A stretch of 48,280 nucleotides of DNA, taken from positions 1 through 48,280 of the forward strand of contig JANWJZ010000067.1 in assembly GCA_025451675.1 (NCBI GenBank), read 5' to 3'. Of the stretch, positions 14,647-22,820 are shown one piece after another. The position numbers were made by a program, and so were the translations under genes. The stretch's first letter is position 1. Each line of letters starts with the position of its first letter. The notes below the pieces were generated by a model. The model did not search any database, was not told the DNA's origin, and was given only the letters and a program-made list of their open reading frames with translations. Source of the DNA: Halanaerobiales bacterium (GTDB lineage Bacteria > Bacillota > Halanaerobiia > Halanaerobiales > DTU029).

Positions 14647-15858
14647 TTATTCAATTAGGACACGCCAGCCAAAAGCATGCCAGATACCAAAATTATCTTT
14701 TATGATAATACCCCTCTGGCCTCCCATTGCTGCATCCAGATAATAGGGATAGGCCTTACCCGGGGTAAAATGGCCTTTATAATTGCCGGTGAATACTATA
14801 TCCACTGCAGCAAACAACAATTCATCTTCCGTTACTTTCAAGGCGACCGTCTGCTGATACATATCACCATAATTAGCCTCATTTATCTTCTGGATATTGC
14901 TCTCTTCCTTCAGCAGGTCAATATTCCTCTGCATGGCCTGCATATAGTCTCTTAGCATCTGATAATAAAACTTATAGGAAAAGAAGATATCCTCAATAGC
15001 AGCTTTTCTATAATTATCTACCTCTTTTGTCAGGAGATAATTATTCTCCTCCAGAATCTCCAGAAATCCTGCCAGATATTCCAGCAGGGTACTATCGATA
15101 TTACTACTAATCCGCTCTGCATATACTTCCCTGCCTTCCCGATGCATCTCTTTCGTATCATAGGCAAAGAGGGGTGTGTTGTTAAGGCCAAAGAAGATAA
15201 AACTCAGATATTTTTCGTAAAGATTTTTTACTTCAGGAACCTTACTGGATTCCGGGAAGCTGATTAAAAATTTCTCCTGCCTCAGGGCCCTTTCAATTAC
15301 CTCATCCCAACCAATAACCAGAGCGGCATCTTTAGCTGGCGGTTCACTGGATTCAAGGGACATAATCTCAATGTATTCCCTGAAATCACTATCCAGATAG
15401 GCTAAATACCTTCTATAAAATTCATAATCTATCACCGGGAAAAACATACCCTCAGCTGTTTCCACCCTATAGCCACTCATGTTTGTCTCCCGTAAGATTT
15501 CTCTTAATTCCTGGTCAGGTATAAACTCTATCTTGTCCATTTCATTAAATCCAGAAAGATCAAAGTCCTTCAAATAAAGGTCCTGCATTTTCTCCTGTAT
15601 CCTGCTGTTAAAATACTTTTTTTCAATCTCAGGAAGATGAAGCTTCTGCATTATTTCCAGTTCATTGACCAGTCTGCCGGCATCCTCTGGCGCCAGATAT
15701 ATAATATTCTCATCCACCGATTCTATTATAGCCGGCAGTTCCCCCTGCAACCTGTACCAGGGATGAGCAGTATCTCCTGCAAATACCGGGCCTGCCAGGA
15801 GAACGTGGAAACATATAAACATTAAAAATAAAATATACTTTTTTTTGCCTGTATTCAT
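14647..15858 (-). CDS. Secreted protein of unknown function
   Basis: 403 residues. The N-terminus (NTGKKKYILFLMFICFHVLLAGPVFAG) is a clear Sec signal peptide with a VFA-G cleavage site. There is no lipobox cysteine and no second membrane segment, so the product should be exported and soluble. The mature part is acidic and mostly helical (long charged stretches such as EIEKKYFNSRIQEKMQDLY and NIDLLKEESNIQKINE). A short C-terminal piece with glycines and aromatics (TGNYKGHFTPGKAYPYY, then DNFGIWHAFGWRVLIE) looks like a separate beta-rich module. I do not recognise the family. It is monocistronic with its own terminator; trpS upstream is 72 bp away. Confidence 0.8.
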   Translation of the reverse strand: MNTGKKKYILFLMFICFHVLLAGPVFAGDTAHPWYRLQGELPAIIESVDENIIYLAPEDAGRLVNELEIMQKLHLPEIEKKYFNSRIQEKMQDLYLKDFDLSGFNEMDKIEFIPDQELREILRETNMSGYRVETAEGMFFPVIDYEFYRRYLAYLDSDFREYIEIMSLESSEPPAKDAALVIGWDEVIERALRQEKFLISFPESSKVPEVKNLYEKYLSFIFFGLNNTPLFAYDTKEMHREGREVYAERISSNIDSTLLEYLAGFLEILEENNYLLTKEVDNYRKAAIEDIFFSYKFYYQMLRDYMQAMQRNIDLLKEESNIQKINEANYGDMYQQTVALKVTEDELLFAAVDIVFTGNYKGHFTPGKAYPYYLDAAMGGQRGIIIKDNFGIWHAFGWRVLIE

Positions 15859-15930
15859 CTAAATAACAGCTCCTTTTTACTCTTCTGTACATTTAGACGA
15901 ATAAGAGATTAAAATGTTCCCGGAACTCAC

Positions 15931-16944
15931 CTAAAAAGTTAAACCCATATGTTCCTTTACTCTGGCCATCGTAGCAGAGGCAATCTCCTGGGCCCTCTCC
16001 CGTCCTTTATTTAATATACTCTCAAGATAGCCCTCTTCATTTACAATTTCATTGTATTTTCTCTGTATCGGCCTTAGTGTCTCAATTACTACTTCAACCA
16101 GTTCTTTTTTCAAGGTTCCATAATTTTTCCCGCTAAAATGCTCTTCTACTTCCTCCCTGCTGCTTCCTGTCAGCACTTCATAGAGGACCAGAAGATTTTT
16201 CACACCTGGTGAAGCAAATTCATAACGGGTTTCCATATTGGAATCAGTAGTAGCCCGCATAATGGCATCCCTGATATCTTCCTCTGAATCCAGGAGCCCG
16301 ATGGAATGTCTCTTCTTTACTTCCCCGATACTTTTACTCATCTTCATCTCCGGATTATCCAGTCCCATTATCCTGGCTCCACTTTCCCTGAACAGGCCTT
16401 CCGGTATTTTGAAAACTTCCCCGTAGAGATGGTTAAAACGCTGGGCAATATCCCTGGTTATCTCAATATGTTGTTTCTGGTCATCACCTACAGGTACCAG
16501 ATCAGTATCGTACAACAAAATATCTGCTGCCATAAGTACTGGATAATCAAATAAACCTGTTCCAACTGTCTCCATCTCTGCAGATTTTGCTTTAAATTGG
16601 GTCATTCTTTCCAACCAGCCTATCGGTGTAACACAATTCAAAAGCCAGGTCAATTCGGCATGTTCATGGACCTGGGATTGGACAAAGATAGTTGACTTTT
16701 CAGGATCAATACCGCAGGCCAAATATAAAGCCGCAACTTCCCTGACCTTTTTCCTCAAATAATCAGGTGTTATATTTTCAGGGATAGTCAGTGAATGTAA
16801 ATCTACAATACAGAAGATATTATCATATAAGTCCTGATTTTCAACCCACAGGCTTATGGCCCCGACATAATTTCCTATATGTATCTGGCCTGTCGGCTGT
16901 AGGCCGGAAAAAACCCTTTTTCTCATTTCGACATTTTCTTTCAT
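15931..16944 (-). CDS. trpS: Tryptophanyl-tRNA synthetase
   Basis: 337 residues, class I synthetase of standard bacterial length, charging tRNA-Trp. The HIGH-equivalent is IHIGN in GLQPTGQIHIGNYVGA (14-29), and the KMSKS motif is present exactly (EMKMSKSIGEV, near 200). The DYPVLMAADILLYDTDLVPVGDDQKQH stretch is the tryptophan and adenylate pocket. GGGGG lies upstream of the ATG at 16944; ATG 16926 is an alternative. No T-box leader is visible in the 77 bp before it. Confidence 0.97.
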   Translation of the reverse strand: MKENVEMRKRVFSGLQPTGQIHIGNYVGAISLWVENQDLYDNIFCIVDLHSLTIPENITPDYLRKKVREVAALYLACGIDPEKSTIFVQSQVHEHAELTWLLNCVTPIGWLERMTQFKAKSAEMETVGTGLFDYPVLMAADILLYDTDLVPVGDDQKQHIEITRDIAQRFNHLYGEVFKIPEGLFRESGARIMGLDNPEMKMSKSIGEVKKRHSIGLLDSEEDIRDAIMRATTDSNMETRYEFASPGVKNLLVLYEVLTGSSREEVEEHFSGKNYGTLKKELVEVVIETLRPIQRKYNEIVNEEGYLESILNKGRERAQEIASATMARVKEHMGLTF

Positions 16945-16999
16945 ATTACATACCCCCTATATTTTAATATTTAAGAAAGCAAATAATTTTAATAAAGAA

Positions 17000-17023
17000 A
17001 AGACCCCCGGCAAAGGGTGTCTT
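17000..17023 (-). terminator. Rho-independent terminator after divIVA
   Basis: Minus-strand hairpin AAGACACCC / GGGGGTCTT with one internal mismatch and a 6-base loop, followed by TTTCTTTATT. It overlaps the last bases of the divIVA stop codon. Confidence 0.7.
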
Positions 17024-17558
17024 AAAAATCCAGGGTAATATCCAGATTATCATCATCTATATCATCGATATCCAGGGTATTTACTGCTACATCTTTTTTT
17101 ATTTCTTCATCCAGTTCTTCTTCATTATTCAGTAATTCCAGATACCCTTCCAACATGGTTTTTAAACGTATTTTAAATAATTCCCTGGTCTCCTTCAGGC
17201 TTTGCAGGGATTTGTACTCTTTCTGTAACTTATCTTTTACTTCTCTCTCCAGCCTTTCCGCCTTCAGTTCTGCCTTTTTAATGATCAAATCTGCTTCCTT
17301 ATGGGCCTGTGCGGTAATTTCTCTGGCTGTTTCCTGAACAGTCAGGAGAATCCTCTGCAACTTATCTTCCATTTCCTCCTGGGCAGCCACTTTTTCCTTT
17401 AACTTTTCATTTTCATCCTGCAGCAGGTTCAACTCTTTCAGCAATCTTTCATAGGCCATGCCTACTTCTTCGATAAACTCGTCCACCTGTTTTACATTAT
17501 ACCCAAAAGTAGTTTTGCTAAACTCGCGGTTATAGATGTCAAGGGGGGAAATTTTCAA
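17022..17558 (-). CDS. divIVA: Cell-pole/septum protein DivIVA
   Basis: 178 residues. Start set at TTG 17558: GAGGTGG lies just upstream and the product then begins (M)KISPLDIYNREFSKTTFGYNVKQVDEF, matching the MxxxPxDIxNxEF opening of DivIVA. The conserved membrane-binding N-terminal domain is followed by a long coiled coil (about 30-145) and an acidic tail rich in D, N and E. DivIVA senses negative membrane curvature and recruits partners at the pole and septum, including chromosome-anchoring factors during sporulation. It is last in the ylm run and is followed by a terminator. Confidence 0.95.
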   Translation of the reverse strand: MKISPLDIYNREFSKTTFGYNVKQVDEFIEEVGMAYERLLKELNLLQDENEKLKEKVAAQEEMEDKLQRILLTVQETAREITAQAHKEADLIIKKAELKAERLEREVKDKLQKEYKSLQSLKETRELFKIRLKTMLEGYLELLNNEEELDEEIKKDVAVNTLDIDDIDDDNLDITLDF

Positions 17559-17583
17559 TAATACCACCTCTTTTCTTTTTTAT

Positions 17584-18372
17584 TTAAATAAAACGATGAA
17601 TAAGAAGTTTTATTCTGTCACGATTGGAAACGCCACTTATTTCTGCAACCTTTATCCGGCCCCTGCCCCGGATAGAGATAATATCTCCCACTTCAACCCG
17701 GGCAGAAGGATCATTCACTGGCTGATAGTTAATTTTTACCTTTTCGCTCTGTATCTCCCGGGAGATTTTACTTCTTGAATCACCAAAACCTGCACTGGCT
17801 ACTGCATCCAGCCTCATTGAAGGAACAGTGGCCTTGATCTCCTTTATCTGTGTATGGGGAATTACCAGATCATCAGGAGAAATCTCCACTACTTCTACCG
17901 GCACTTCATGTACCTTATCAAGATTCAATATAATAAAATCCTTCAGTTCTGCTGCCACAACTACCTGGGCAAACTTATCAGTTACCAGGATATCCCCAAC
18001 CTTCTCCCTTTTTATACCGGTACCCAAAAGGGCACCCAGAAAATCCCTGTGAGAAACTGACTGGAATTTGAAATTACCTTCTATCTTTAAAATGCTGACC
18101 GGATTTTCCACATGATCGGGAAAAATAAAGTCAGGAAAGATGCTGATCCTCTTCCTTTCCGCAGCAGCATAACCACCATCCAGCCTGAAATTTATCTCAC
18201 TTATCTGTTTTAAAACACCAGCGGCAATTTCAGATTCATAGGGGTTTAAGAAATTGGTCAACTCCTTACTCTTTCTTTTCAGTACTACTTCTACCTTGTC
18301 CAGGATATGTCCCAATAAAGCCCTATCCTCTTCCCGATGGAGATGGGAAGTCAATCTTTCCCTATCGATCAA
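17584..18372 (-). CDS. ylmH: YlmH-type S4-domain RNA-binding protein
   Basis: 262 residues. The N-terminal region (DRERLTSHLHREEDRALLGHILDK, then TNFLNPYE, GGYAAAERKRISIFPDF, HRDFLGALLGTGIKREKVGDIL) is the YlmH signature. The C-terminal S4 RNA-binding module lies around 185-255 (RLDAVASAGFGDSRSKISREIQSEKVKINY, IRGRGRI). YlmH homologues act in ribosome-associated quality control by binding stalled large subunits with peptidyl-tRNA, and are genetically tied to division genes by position. Start is TTG with AAAGGAG upstream. 25 bp separates it from divIVA. Confidence 0.93.
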   Translation of the reverse strand: MIDRERLTSHLHREEDRALLGHILDKVEVVLKRKSKELTNFLNPYESEIAAGVLKQISEINFRLDGGYAAAERKRISIFPDFIFPDHVENPVSILKIEGNFKFQSVSHRDFLGALLGTGIKREKVGDILVTDKFAQVVVAAELKDFIILNLDKVHEVPVEVVEISPDDLVIPHTQIKEIKATVPSMRLDAVASAGFGDSRSKISREIQSEKVKINYQPVNDPSARVEVGDIISIRGRGRIKVAEISGVSNRDRIKLLIHRFI

Positions 18373-18395
18373 TTCCGTAACACTCCTTTTACTGT

Positions 18396-18689
18396 TTAAA
18401 TTCCTAAATCCAGTGCCAGGTAATATAACATCTTCAATATAAAGCTACGCAAAATTCTTAATAACAGAAGGGCAATCAGCGGAGAGAAATCCAGCCCCCA
18501 ACCAACGGTAGGCAGATATTCCCTGATTGGCCTCATTATCGGTTCAGTGAATTTATATATTATTCTCAGGAGATTCCGCCAATTGGGATGGTAAATATCC
18601 GGTGCCAGCCAGCTGATAAGCGCTCTAATAATAATTAACCAGGCAAGTATATCAAAGACTGTAGTTATTATATATCTAAAAAAGTACAT
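18396..18689 (-). CDS. YggT/YlmG family membrane protein
   Basis: 97 residues from ATG 18689, chosen because GGGGAGG lies six bases upstream. Two hydrophobic segments (about 3-25 and 65-90) flank the family motif PDIYHPNWRNLLRIIYKFTEPIMRPIREYLP. YggT/YlmG proteins are linked to the division cluster and, in plastids and cyanobacteria, to nucleoid distribution; the molecular role is unclear. It lies between yggS and ylmH, as in Bacillus, where sepF normally sits just upstream. Confidence 0.92.
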   Translation of the reverse strand: MYFFRYIITTVFDILAWLIIIRALISWLAPDIYHPNWRNLLRIIYKFTEPIMRPIREYLPTVGWGLDFSPLIALLLLRILRSFILKMLYYLALDLGI

Positions 18690-18711
18690 GATAATCCTCC
18701 CCTTGTATTGC

Positions 18712-19410
18712 TCAATACTCCCTTTCTCCAAAAAGGGAAATCCCTATTCTAATTATAGTGGCCCCTTCTTCAATGGCTACCTCAAAATCATTGCTCATCC
18801 CCATGGATAATTCCTTTAAATTATATCCTTTCTCATTCATTTTTCCCCGGATAACAGCTAATTCTCTAAATACCGGCCTAACTTCTTCTGGATTTTCTAC
18901 ATAAGGTGCAATCGTCATCAAACCCTTTATCTCGATATTACTTAAATTACGTGCTTCTACTAAGAAATCCTCCACTTCCCCTGCTTCAATTCCAAATTTA
19001 TTTTCATCACCTGCCACATTGACCTCCAACAAAACCGGCATTACCCTATTTTGTTTAGCAGCCCATTTATTTATCTCTTCAGCCAGGGACCAGCTATCCA
19101 GAGAATGAATCAGAACACAATTTTCCATCCTCAGGAGATATTTTACTTTATTCCTCTGTAAATGGCCGATAAAATGCCATAAATACTCTGGCCTCTCTTT
19201 ATATTTCTCCCGCAATTCCTGTACCCTGTTCTCTCCAAAAAATTGTAGGCCTTTTTTATGGAAAAAATCGATTTTCGCTAAGGTTTGATTTTTACTTACT
19301 GCCAGCAAAAGTATCTCTGCAGGGTCACGTCTCGCCTTTATAGCAGCAATTTTGATTCTATCCTGTATATCTTTTAAACGGGATATAAGCTCTGTCTCTT
19401 CCAGATGCAA
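18712..19410 (-). CDS. yggS: Pyridoxal-phosphate homeostasis protein, YggS/YlmE family
   Basis: 232 residues, single alanine-racemase-like TIM barrel. The PLP lysine is K40 in LLLAVSKNQ. Further family marks are FGENRVQEL, WHFIGHLQRNKVKYLL and the C-terminal SMGMSNDFEVAIEEGATIIRIG phosphate-binding region. It has no racemase activity in characterised members and buffers PLP and amino acid pools. TTG start with GAGGGGTG upstream. Only 3 bp separate it from the HlyD-like gene. Confidence 0.95.
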   Translation of the reverse strand: MHLEETELISRLKDIQDRIKIAAIKARRDPAEILLLAVSKNQTLAKIDFFHKKGLQFFGENRVQELREKYKERPEYLWHFIGHLQRNKVKYLLRMENCVLIHSLDSWSLAEEINKWAAKQNRVMPVLLEVNVAGDENKFGIEAGEVEDFLVEARNLSNIEIKGLMTIAPYVENPEEVRPVFRELAVIRGKMNEKGYNLKELSMGMSNDFEVAIEEGATIIRIGISLFGEREY

Positions 19411-19413
19411 ATT

Positions 19414-20373
19414 TTACACCCCTCTTCCATAGTCAAGGACTTCAGGATTGGTGACAACATGGGCTCCCAGATCTATACCTTCCACGATTACCATTTCCCT
19501 GTTGCCATTTAAAACCCTTACCTGAACAAAACTATAATTATTCCTTAATGAGTCATATATAAGTACTCCCTCACCGGCAGTGGTTGTGAAAATTGCCTTC
19601 CTGGGAATGGCAATCCCCCGGTGAATGTTTTTTATAAAAAGGAAGTTGACCCTCCGGGTATTTAACCATTCTTGTGGAAAAATATTCAATCTTATAGTCA
19701 GAAACCCCTCTTCATTCTCAATTTTTTTATCTATTACAGTAGCTTCAATTAAACCCTTACCCAGCTCATCCGCCTGTATAAAGACAGTCTCCATGATCCT
19801 GTACCTGCTTACTTCTTCTTTATCACAGGGGATGACCAGATACATAGTATTATTTTTAATAATCCTGAATAGGGCCTGTCCTTTTCTGATATATTCATTA
19901 TTAAAATTCTGTTTAAAATTTCTTCTATAAGTCTTATATTTATCTAAAGTAATATCATTAATATTATTAAAAGTCAATTCTTCTTCCAGGCCATCTGTAG
20001 CATAACTCAATAAACCAGCGTGGTGGTTATAGATAGTCCTATCTGCAATTCTGGCAATCTCTTCACCGTAGGCCACCCTTTTTCCTTCACTGGACAGTAG
20101 TTTTACAAAACCAGATTCAGGAGATCTATAAACTATTTCATCCCTGATCAGCAACCCCTCCGTCCGGAAGCCATCCACTACTTCTGTGTAATCAGCTATA
20201 AGTATATCTACCCGGTTCCTGACTGTATAAAAATAAACAGAGAAAAAAATCAGGAATAAAAAGAAGATTAAAAGGAAGAAGAAAGGCCTGGCATCTTTAG
20301 TAGCCTTTTCATTAAAATTATTAATTAATTTCTTTTTTTCCTCCAGTAAAAAAAGATCATTACTTCCCCGCAT
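19414..20373 (-). CDS. HlyD-like single-pass membrane protein in the division cluster
   Basis: 319 residues. A short cytoplasmic N-terminus with a basic stretch is followed by one membrane helix (about 30-48), then an extracytoplasmic region resembling HlyD/membrane-fusion proteins. That region has a first beta segment (VDGFRTEGLLIRDEIVYRSPESGFVKLLSSEGKRVAYGEEIARI, biotinyl-lipoyl-like half), a central helical part with no long coiled coil, and C-terminal beta-barrel strands ending GIDLGAHVVTNPEVLDYGRGV. No ABC or other exporter gene is adjacent. It lies between pgeF and yggS. Comparable proteins occur at this position in some Clostridia; function is not established. Confidence 0.75.
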   Translation of the reverse strand: MRGSNDLFLLEEKKKLINNFNEKATKDARPFFFLLIFFLFLIFFSVYFYTVRNRVDILIADYTEVVDGFRTEGLLIRDEIVYRSPESGFVKLLSSEGKRVAYGEEIARIADRTIYNHHAGLLSYATDGLEEELTFNNINDITLDKYKTYRRNFKQNFNNEYIRKGQALFRIIKNNTMYLVIPCDKEEVSRYRIMETVFIQADELGKGLIEATVIDKKIENEEGFLTIRLNIFPQEWLNTRRVNFLFIKNIHRGIAIPRKAIFTTTAGEGVLIYDSLRNNYSFVQVRVLNGNREMVIVEGIDLGAHVVTNPEVLDYGRGV

Positions 20374-20396
20374 ATAATCATCCCTGTAATTTATAA

Positions 20397-21209
20397 CTAC
20401 TGATCCAGAAAAATTATACTGGCCATCCTGCCGGTTTTGCCCATTTCTCTCCTGTAGGAATAAAAATATCTGTCCTCGCGATATGTACAGAGATTAGCAG
20501 GCAATATATTATCCCTGGCTATCCCCGCCTCTTCCAGGACCATCATATTGGCCTGCCATAAATCCAGGAGATAGCTTTCCTTTCCTCTATAAACAATAAA
20601 TTCTTTATATCCGGGGAAAACTCCTTTGAATTCCACAATTACTCTTTCATTGACTTCATAGAAATCCCGGGAAATAGATGGCCCCAATGCCACCAGAATA
20701 TCAGCCGGCTCTGAGGAAAAACTTTCCCTCATCTGCAGGACAGTCTGCCGGGCGATTTTCTTAACCGTCCCCCTCCAGCCAGCATGGGCCAGGGCTACTA
20801 CCCTTTTTACAGGATCAAGGAAAAACAGGGGTACACAATCGGCATAAAAGGAGATAAGGGGCAGCCCGGCTGTTGCCGTGATAAGGGCATCAACCCCGGG
20901 AATGCTGTCATGATAATCCAGGGCCCCCGCTCCCTCTTCCTGGCCAGTAACTACATAGGTTTCTGCGCCATGGACCTGCTCTGCGGCCACAAAGGACCCC
21001 GGATCAATTCCCAGTGAAGCGGCAATTTTCTTTCTATTTTGCAGAACATCCTCTTTTTTATCACCAACATGCAGGCCCATATTCAATGAAGCATAGGCCC
21101 CGGAGCTTACCCCGCCGATCCGGGTGGTGAAATAAGCCCTGGCAGCATATTGGCCAAAAATGTCTATTTTCAGGTATATCAAATCTCCATCTTCTACCCA
21201 GGAAAACAA
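20397..21209 (-). CDS. pgeF: Peptidoglycan editing factor PgeF (YlmD/YfiH, laccase-domain family)
   Basis: 270 residues. The conserved metal-site motifs appear in order: EQVHG, ISFYADCVPLFFLDP, ALAHAGWRGTVKKI, then ALGPSISRDFYEV and NLCTYR. In E. coli PgeF prevents L-Ser replacing L-Ala in muropeptide stems; relatives show purine nucleoside phosphorylase or deaminase-like activity. Earlier naming as polyphenol oxidase is misleading. TTG start with GGAGG nine bases upstream. Location next to cell-wall genes fits the editing role. Confidence 0.95.
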   Translation of the reverse strand: MFSWVEDGDLIYLKIDIFGQYAARAYFTTRIGGVSSGAYASLNMGLHVGDKKEDVLQNRKKIAASLGIDPGSFVAAEQVHGAETYVVTGQEEGAGALDYHDSIPGVDALITATAGLPLISFYADCVPLFFLDPVKRVVALAHAGWRGTVKKIARQTVLQMRESFSSEPADILVALGPSISRDFYEVNERVIVEFKGVFPGYKEFIVYRGKESYLLDLWQANMMVLEEAGIARDNILPANLCTYREDRYFYSYRREMGKTGRMASIIFLDQ

Positions 21210-21223
21210 AATCTACGGCCTCC

Positions 21224-21688
21224 TCAATCTTTCGACTTCTCTTTAAGTAAATCCTCCAGTTCCCTTATGAATATATTCAAATCCGTAAACTGCCTGTATA
21301 CTGATGCAAACCTTACATAGGCAACCTCATCCATTTCCTTGAGATAGTTCATGACCAGTTCGCCGATCTCTGTGCTGTGAACCTCCTGTTTCATCTCATT
21401 ACGGAGGGTTTTTTCCACATTATTAACCAGTTGGTCCAGCTGTTCCTGAGAAATAGGCCTCTTTTCACAGGCCTTTAAGAGGCCGGTCTTAATTTTATTC
21501 CGGTCAAATAATTCCCTATGGCCATTCCTTTTTATAACCATCAGGGGAAGATCTTCAATCCGTTCATAGGTAGTAAACCTTTCTTTACAATTCAGGCATT
21601 CCCTCCTGCGCCTGATACAGGTATATTCCTCTGTATAACGGGAATCGATCACCTTACTTTCCCTGTGTTCACAATAGGGACATCTCAT
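21224..21688 (-). CDS. nrdR: Ribonucleotide reductase repressor NrdR
   Basis: 154 residues, standard length. The N-terminal zinc ribbon has CPYC (3-6) and CLNC (about 31-34) around the basic RRRRE strand that contacts DNA. An ATP-cone (about 49-139) senses ATP/dATP ([30 protein letters not shown]). It represses nrd operons through NrdR boxes when dATP is high; no nrd gene is in the window. It lies between ylmC and pgeF. Confidence 0.98.
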   Translation of the reverse strand: MRCPYCEHRESKVIDSRYTEEYTCIRRRRECLNCKERFTTYERIEDLPLMVIKRNGHRELFDRNKIKTGLLKACEKRPISQEQLDQLVNNVEKTLRNEMKQEVHSTEIGELVMNYLKEMDEVAYVRFASVYRQFTDLNIFIRELEDLLKEKSKD

Positions 21689-21750
21689 TTCTGCCAGTCC
21701 TCCAATATCTCCAGCTTTCTTTCCCTAGTATAACACAAATAAAATTAATT

Positions 21751-21999
21751 TTAAACCTTATCTTCGTCCAGCTCGACCAAAATTACGTCTTCTCCGATTT
21801 TCCTGATTTCACTCCAGTGAATAATCTGATCATTTTTCTTCAGGAAAAAATTAAACAATCTGTTTTGATGGGCAGGAACTACAAAGGCTTTTACCTGGCC
21901 GTTTTCTACCTCTATATCTATATCATCGATATATCCCAGTTTTTTCCCCCTTTTAATATCAATTACATCCTTTAACTTTAACTCAGAGTTTTTCAACAC
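21751..21999 (-). CDS. ylmC: YlmC/YmxH family PRC-barrel protein
   Basis: 82 residues, a PRC-barrel fold (LKDVIDIKRGKKLGYIDDIDIEVENGQVKAFVVPA) typical of the YlmC/YmxH proteins found beside nrdR and sigG in spore formers. The ending IHWSEIRKIGEDVILVELDE is also typical. The role is not defined; annotation as a sporulation protein rests on phylogenetic pattern. GTG start with GGAGGG seven bases upstream. Confidence 0.9.
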   Translation of the reverse strand: MLKNSELKLKDVIDIKRGKKLGYIDDIDIEVENGQVKAFVVPAHQNRLFNFFLKKNDQIIHWSEIRKIGEDVILVELDEDKV

Positions 22000-22078
22000 A
22001 GACAGCCCTCCTTATACTTCTCGTAAAATAGAATTCAAAATTATTATATGAAGGAAAAGACTGCAATGTGAAAAAAGA

Positions 22079-22100
22079 AAAACTGCCTCTTGGCAGTTTT
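22079..22100 (-). terminator. Rho-independent terminator after spoIIR
   Basis: Perfect 9-bp stem AAAACTGCC / GGCAGTTTT with a TCTT/AAGA loop. On the minus strand the hairpin runs into TTTCTTTTTT. It lies 20 bp past the spoIIR stop. Confidence 0.9.
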
Positions 22101-22120
22101 CCAGAAGTAGTATATTTTCC

Positions 22121-22819
22121 CTATGTAAATGGTTTCAAAAGATCAATATCAATCAATTTAAATTCTTTATATAGAGGTTTTACTTCATAAAGGGTTTTTA
22201 TCTCTATTTTATTGAATTTATCCTCCAATTTAACTAACTCTCTATCCTCAACATACTCTATTTTTCCCTTTTTATCTAACCCCTGTAGCAACTCCACTAT
22301 TTTCAACCTGAATTCCAGTTTCTTCTCACCATCAATACTCTCTGCTTCTTCTATACAGAGAGGTGGTAAAAGGACACACCACCAATTGGAGCCTTCCCCT
22401 TTGCCAAGGATTACTTTCAAGGCTTTATAATTTCCGGCTATTAATCTAAACTCATCATAGGTTCTTGTCGGAAAATAATATTCTCCCAGTTCAACCCTTG
22501 CCTTATATTTAACAGCCTCCTTCTCCAGGATTGTATTGAGATATTCCTCCAGTTCCATAATATCTAAATCCAGATTACCGGAAGAAGCTAAAAAAGCTAT
22601 ATATTCAGTAAGCCTTTCCCTTACTAATCTTTTTATATACTGATCCCTGGGCGAATTGGTATTTGCTATGACATGTAAACGCAGGAGCTTGTCTTCAGCA
22701 AAAGCATTAATAAATTCTTCATTATCTCCAGTCTGAAAAGCACTATTTACATTAATGCTCATCAGAATGATGCACAGAAATATAAGAAAGAAAATTATGC
22801 GCAATTTTTTAAAAAACAT
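22121..22819 (-). CDS. spoIIR: Stage II sporulation protein R (SpoIIR)
   Basis: 232 residues. The signal peptide/anchor (1-28) is followed by the SpoIIR hallmark LRLHVIANTNSPRDQYIKRLVRERL, and later GNYKALKVILGKGEGSNWWCVLLPPLC. SpoIIR is made in the forespore, exported to the intermembrane space and activates SpoIIGA in the mother cell. It starts one base after the sigG stop, so the two are certainly cotranscribed. In B. subtilis spoIIR is elsewhere in the genome. The C-terminal extension (about 60 residues, KKGKIEYVEDRELVKLEDKF) is charged. A terminator follows. Confidence 0.93.
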   Translation of the reverse strand: MFFKKLRIIFFLIFLCIILMSINVNSAFQTGDNEEFINAFAEDKLLRLHVIANTNSPRDQYIKRLVRERLTEYIAFLASSGNLDLDIMELEEYLNTILEKEAVKYKARVELGEYYFPTRTYDEFRLIAGNYKALKVILGKGEGSNWWCVLLPPLCIEEAESIDGEKKLEFRLKIVELLQGLDKKGKIEYVEDRELVKLEDKFNKIEIKTLYEVKPLYKEFKLIDIDLLKPFT

Positions 22820-22820
22820 C

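Noticed and set aside
16945-17021. Possible T-box leader ahead of trpS
   Set aside because: Only about 77 bp lie between trpS and the divIVA stop and no T-box sequence or antiterminator is visible; the hairpin there belongs to divIVA.
22001-22078. CATATAAT considered as a sigma-E -10 box for ylmC
   Set aside because: No matching -35 at the required distance; a single AT-rich hexamer in this background means little.
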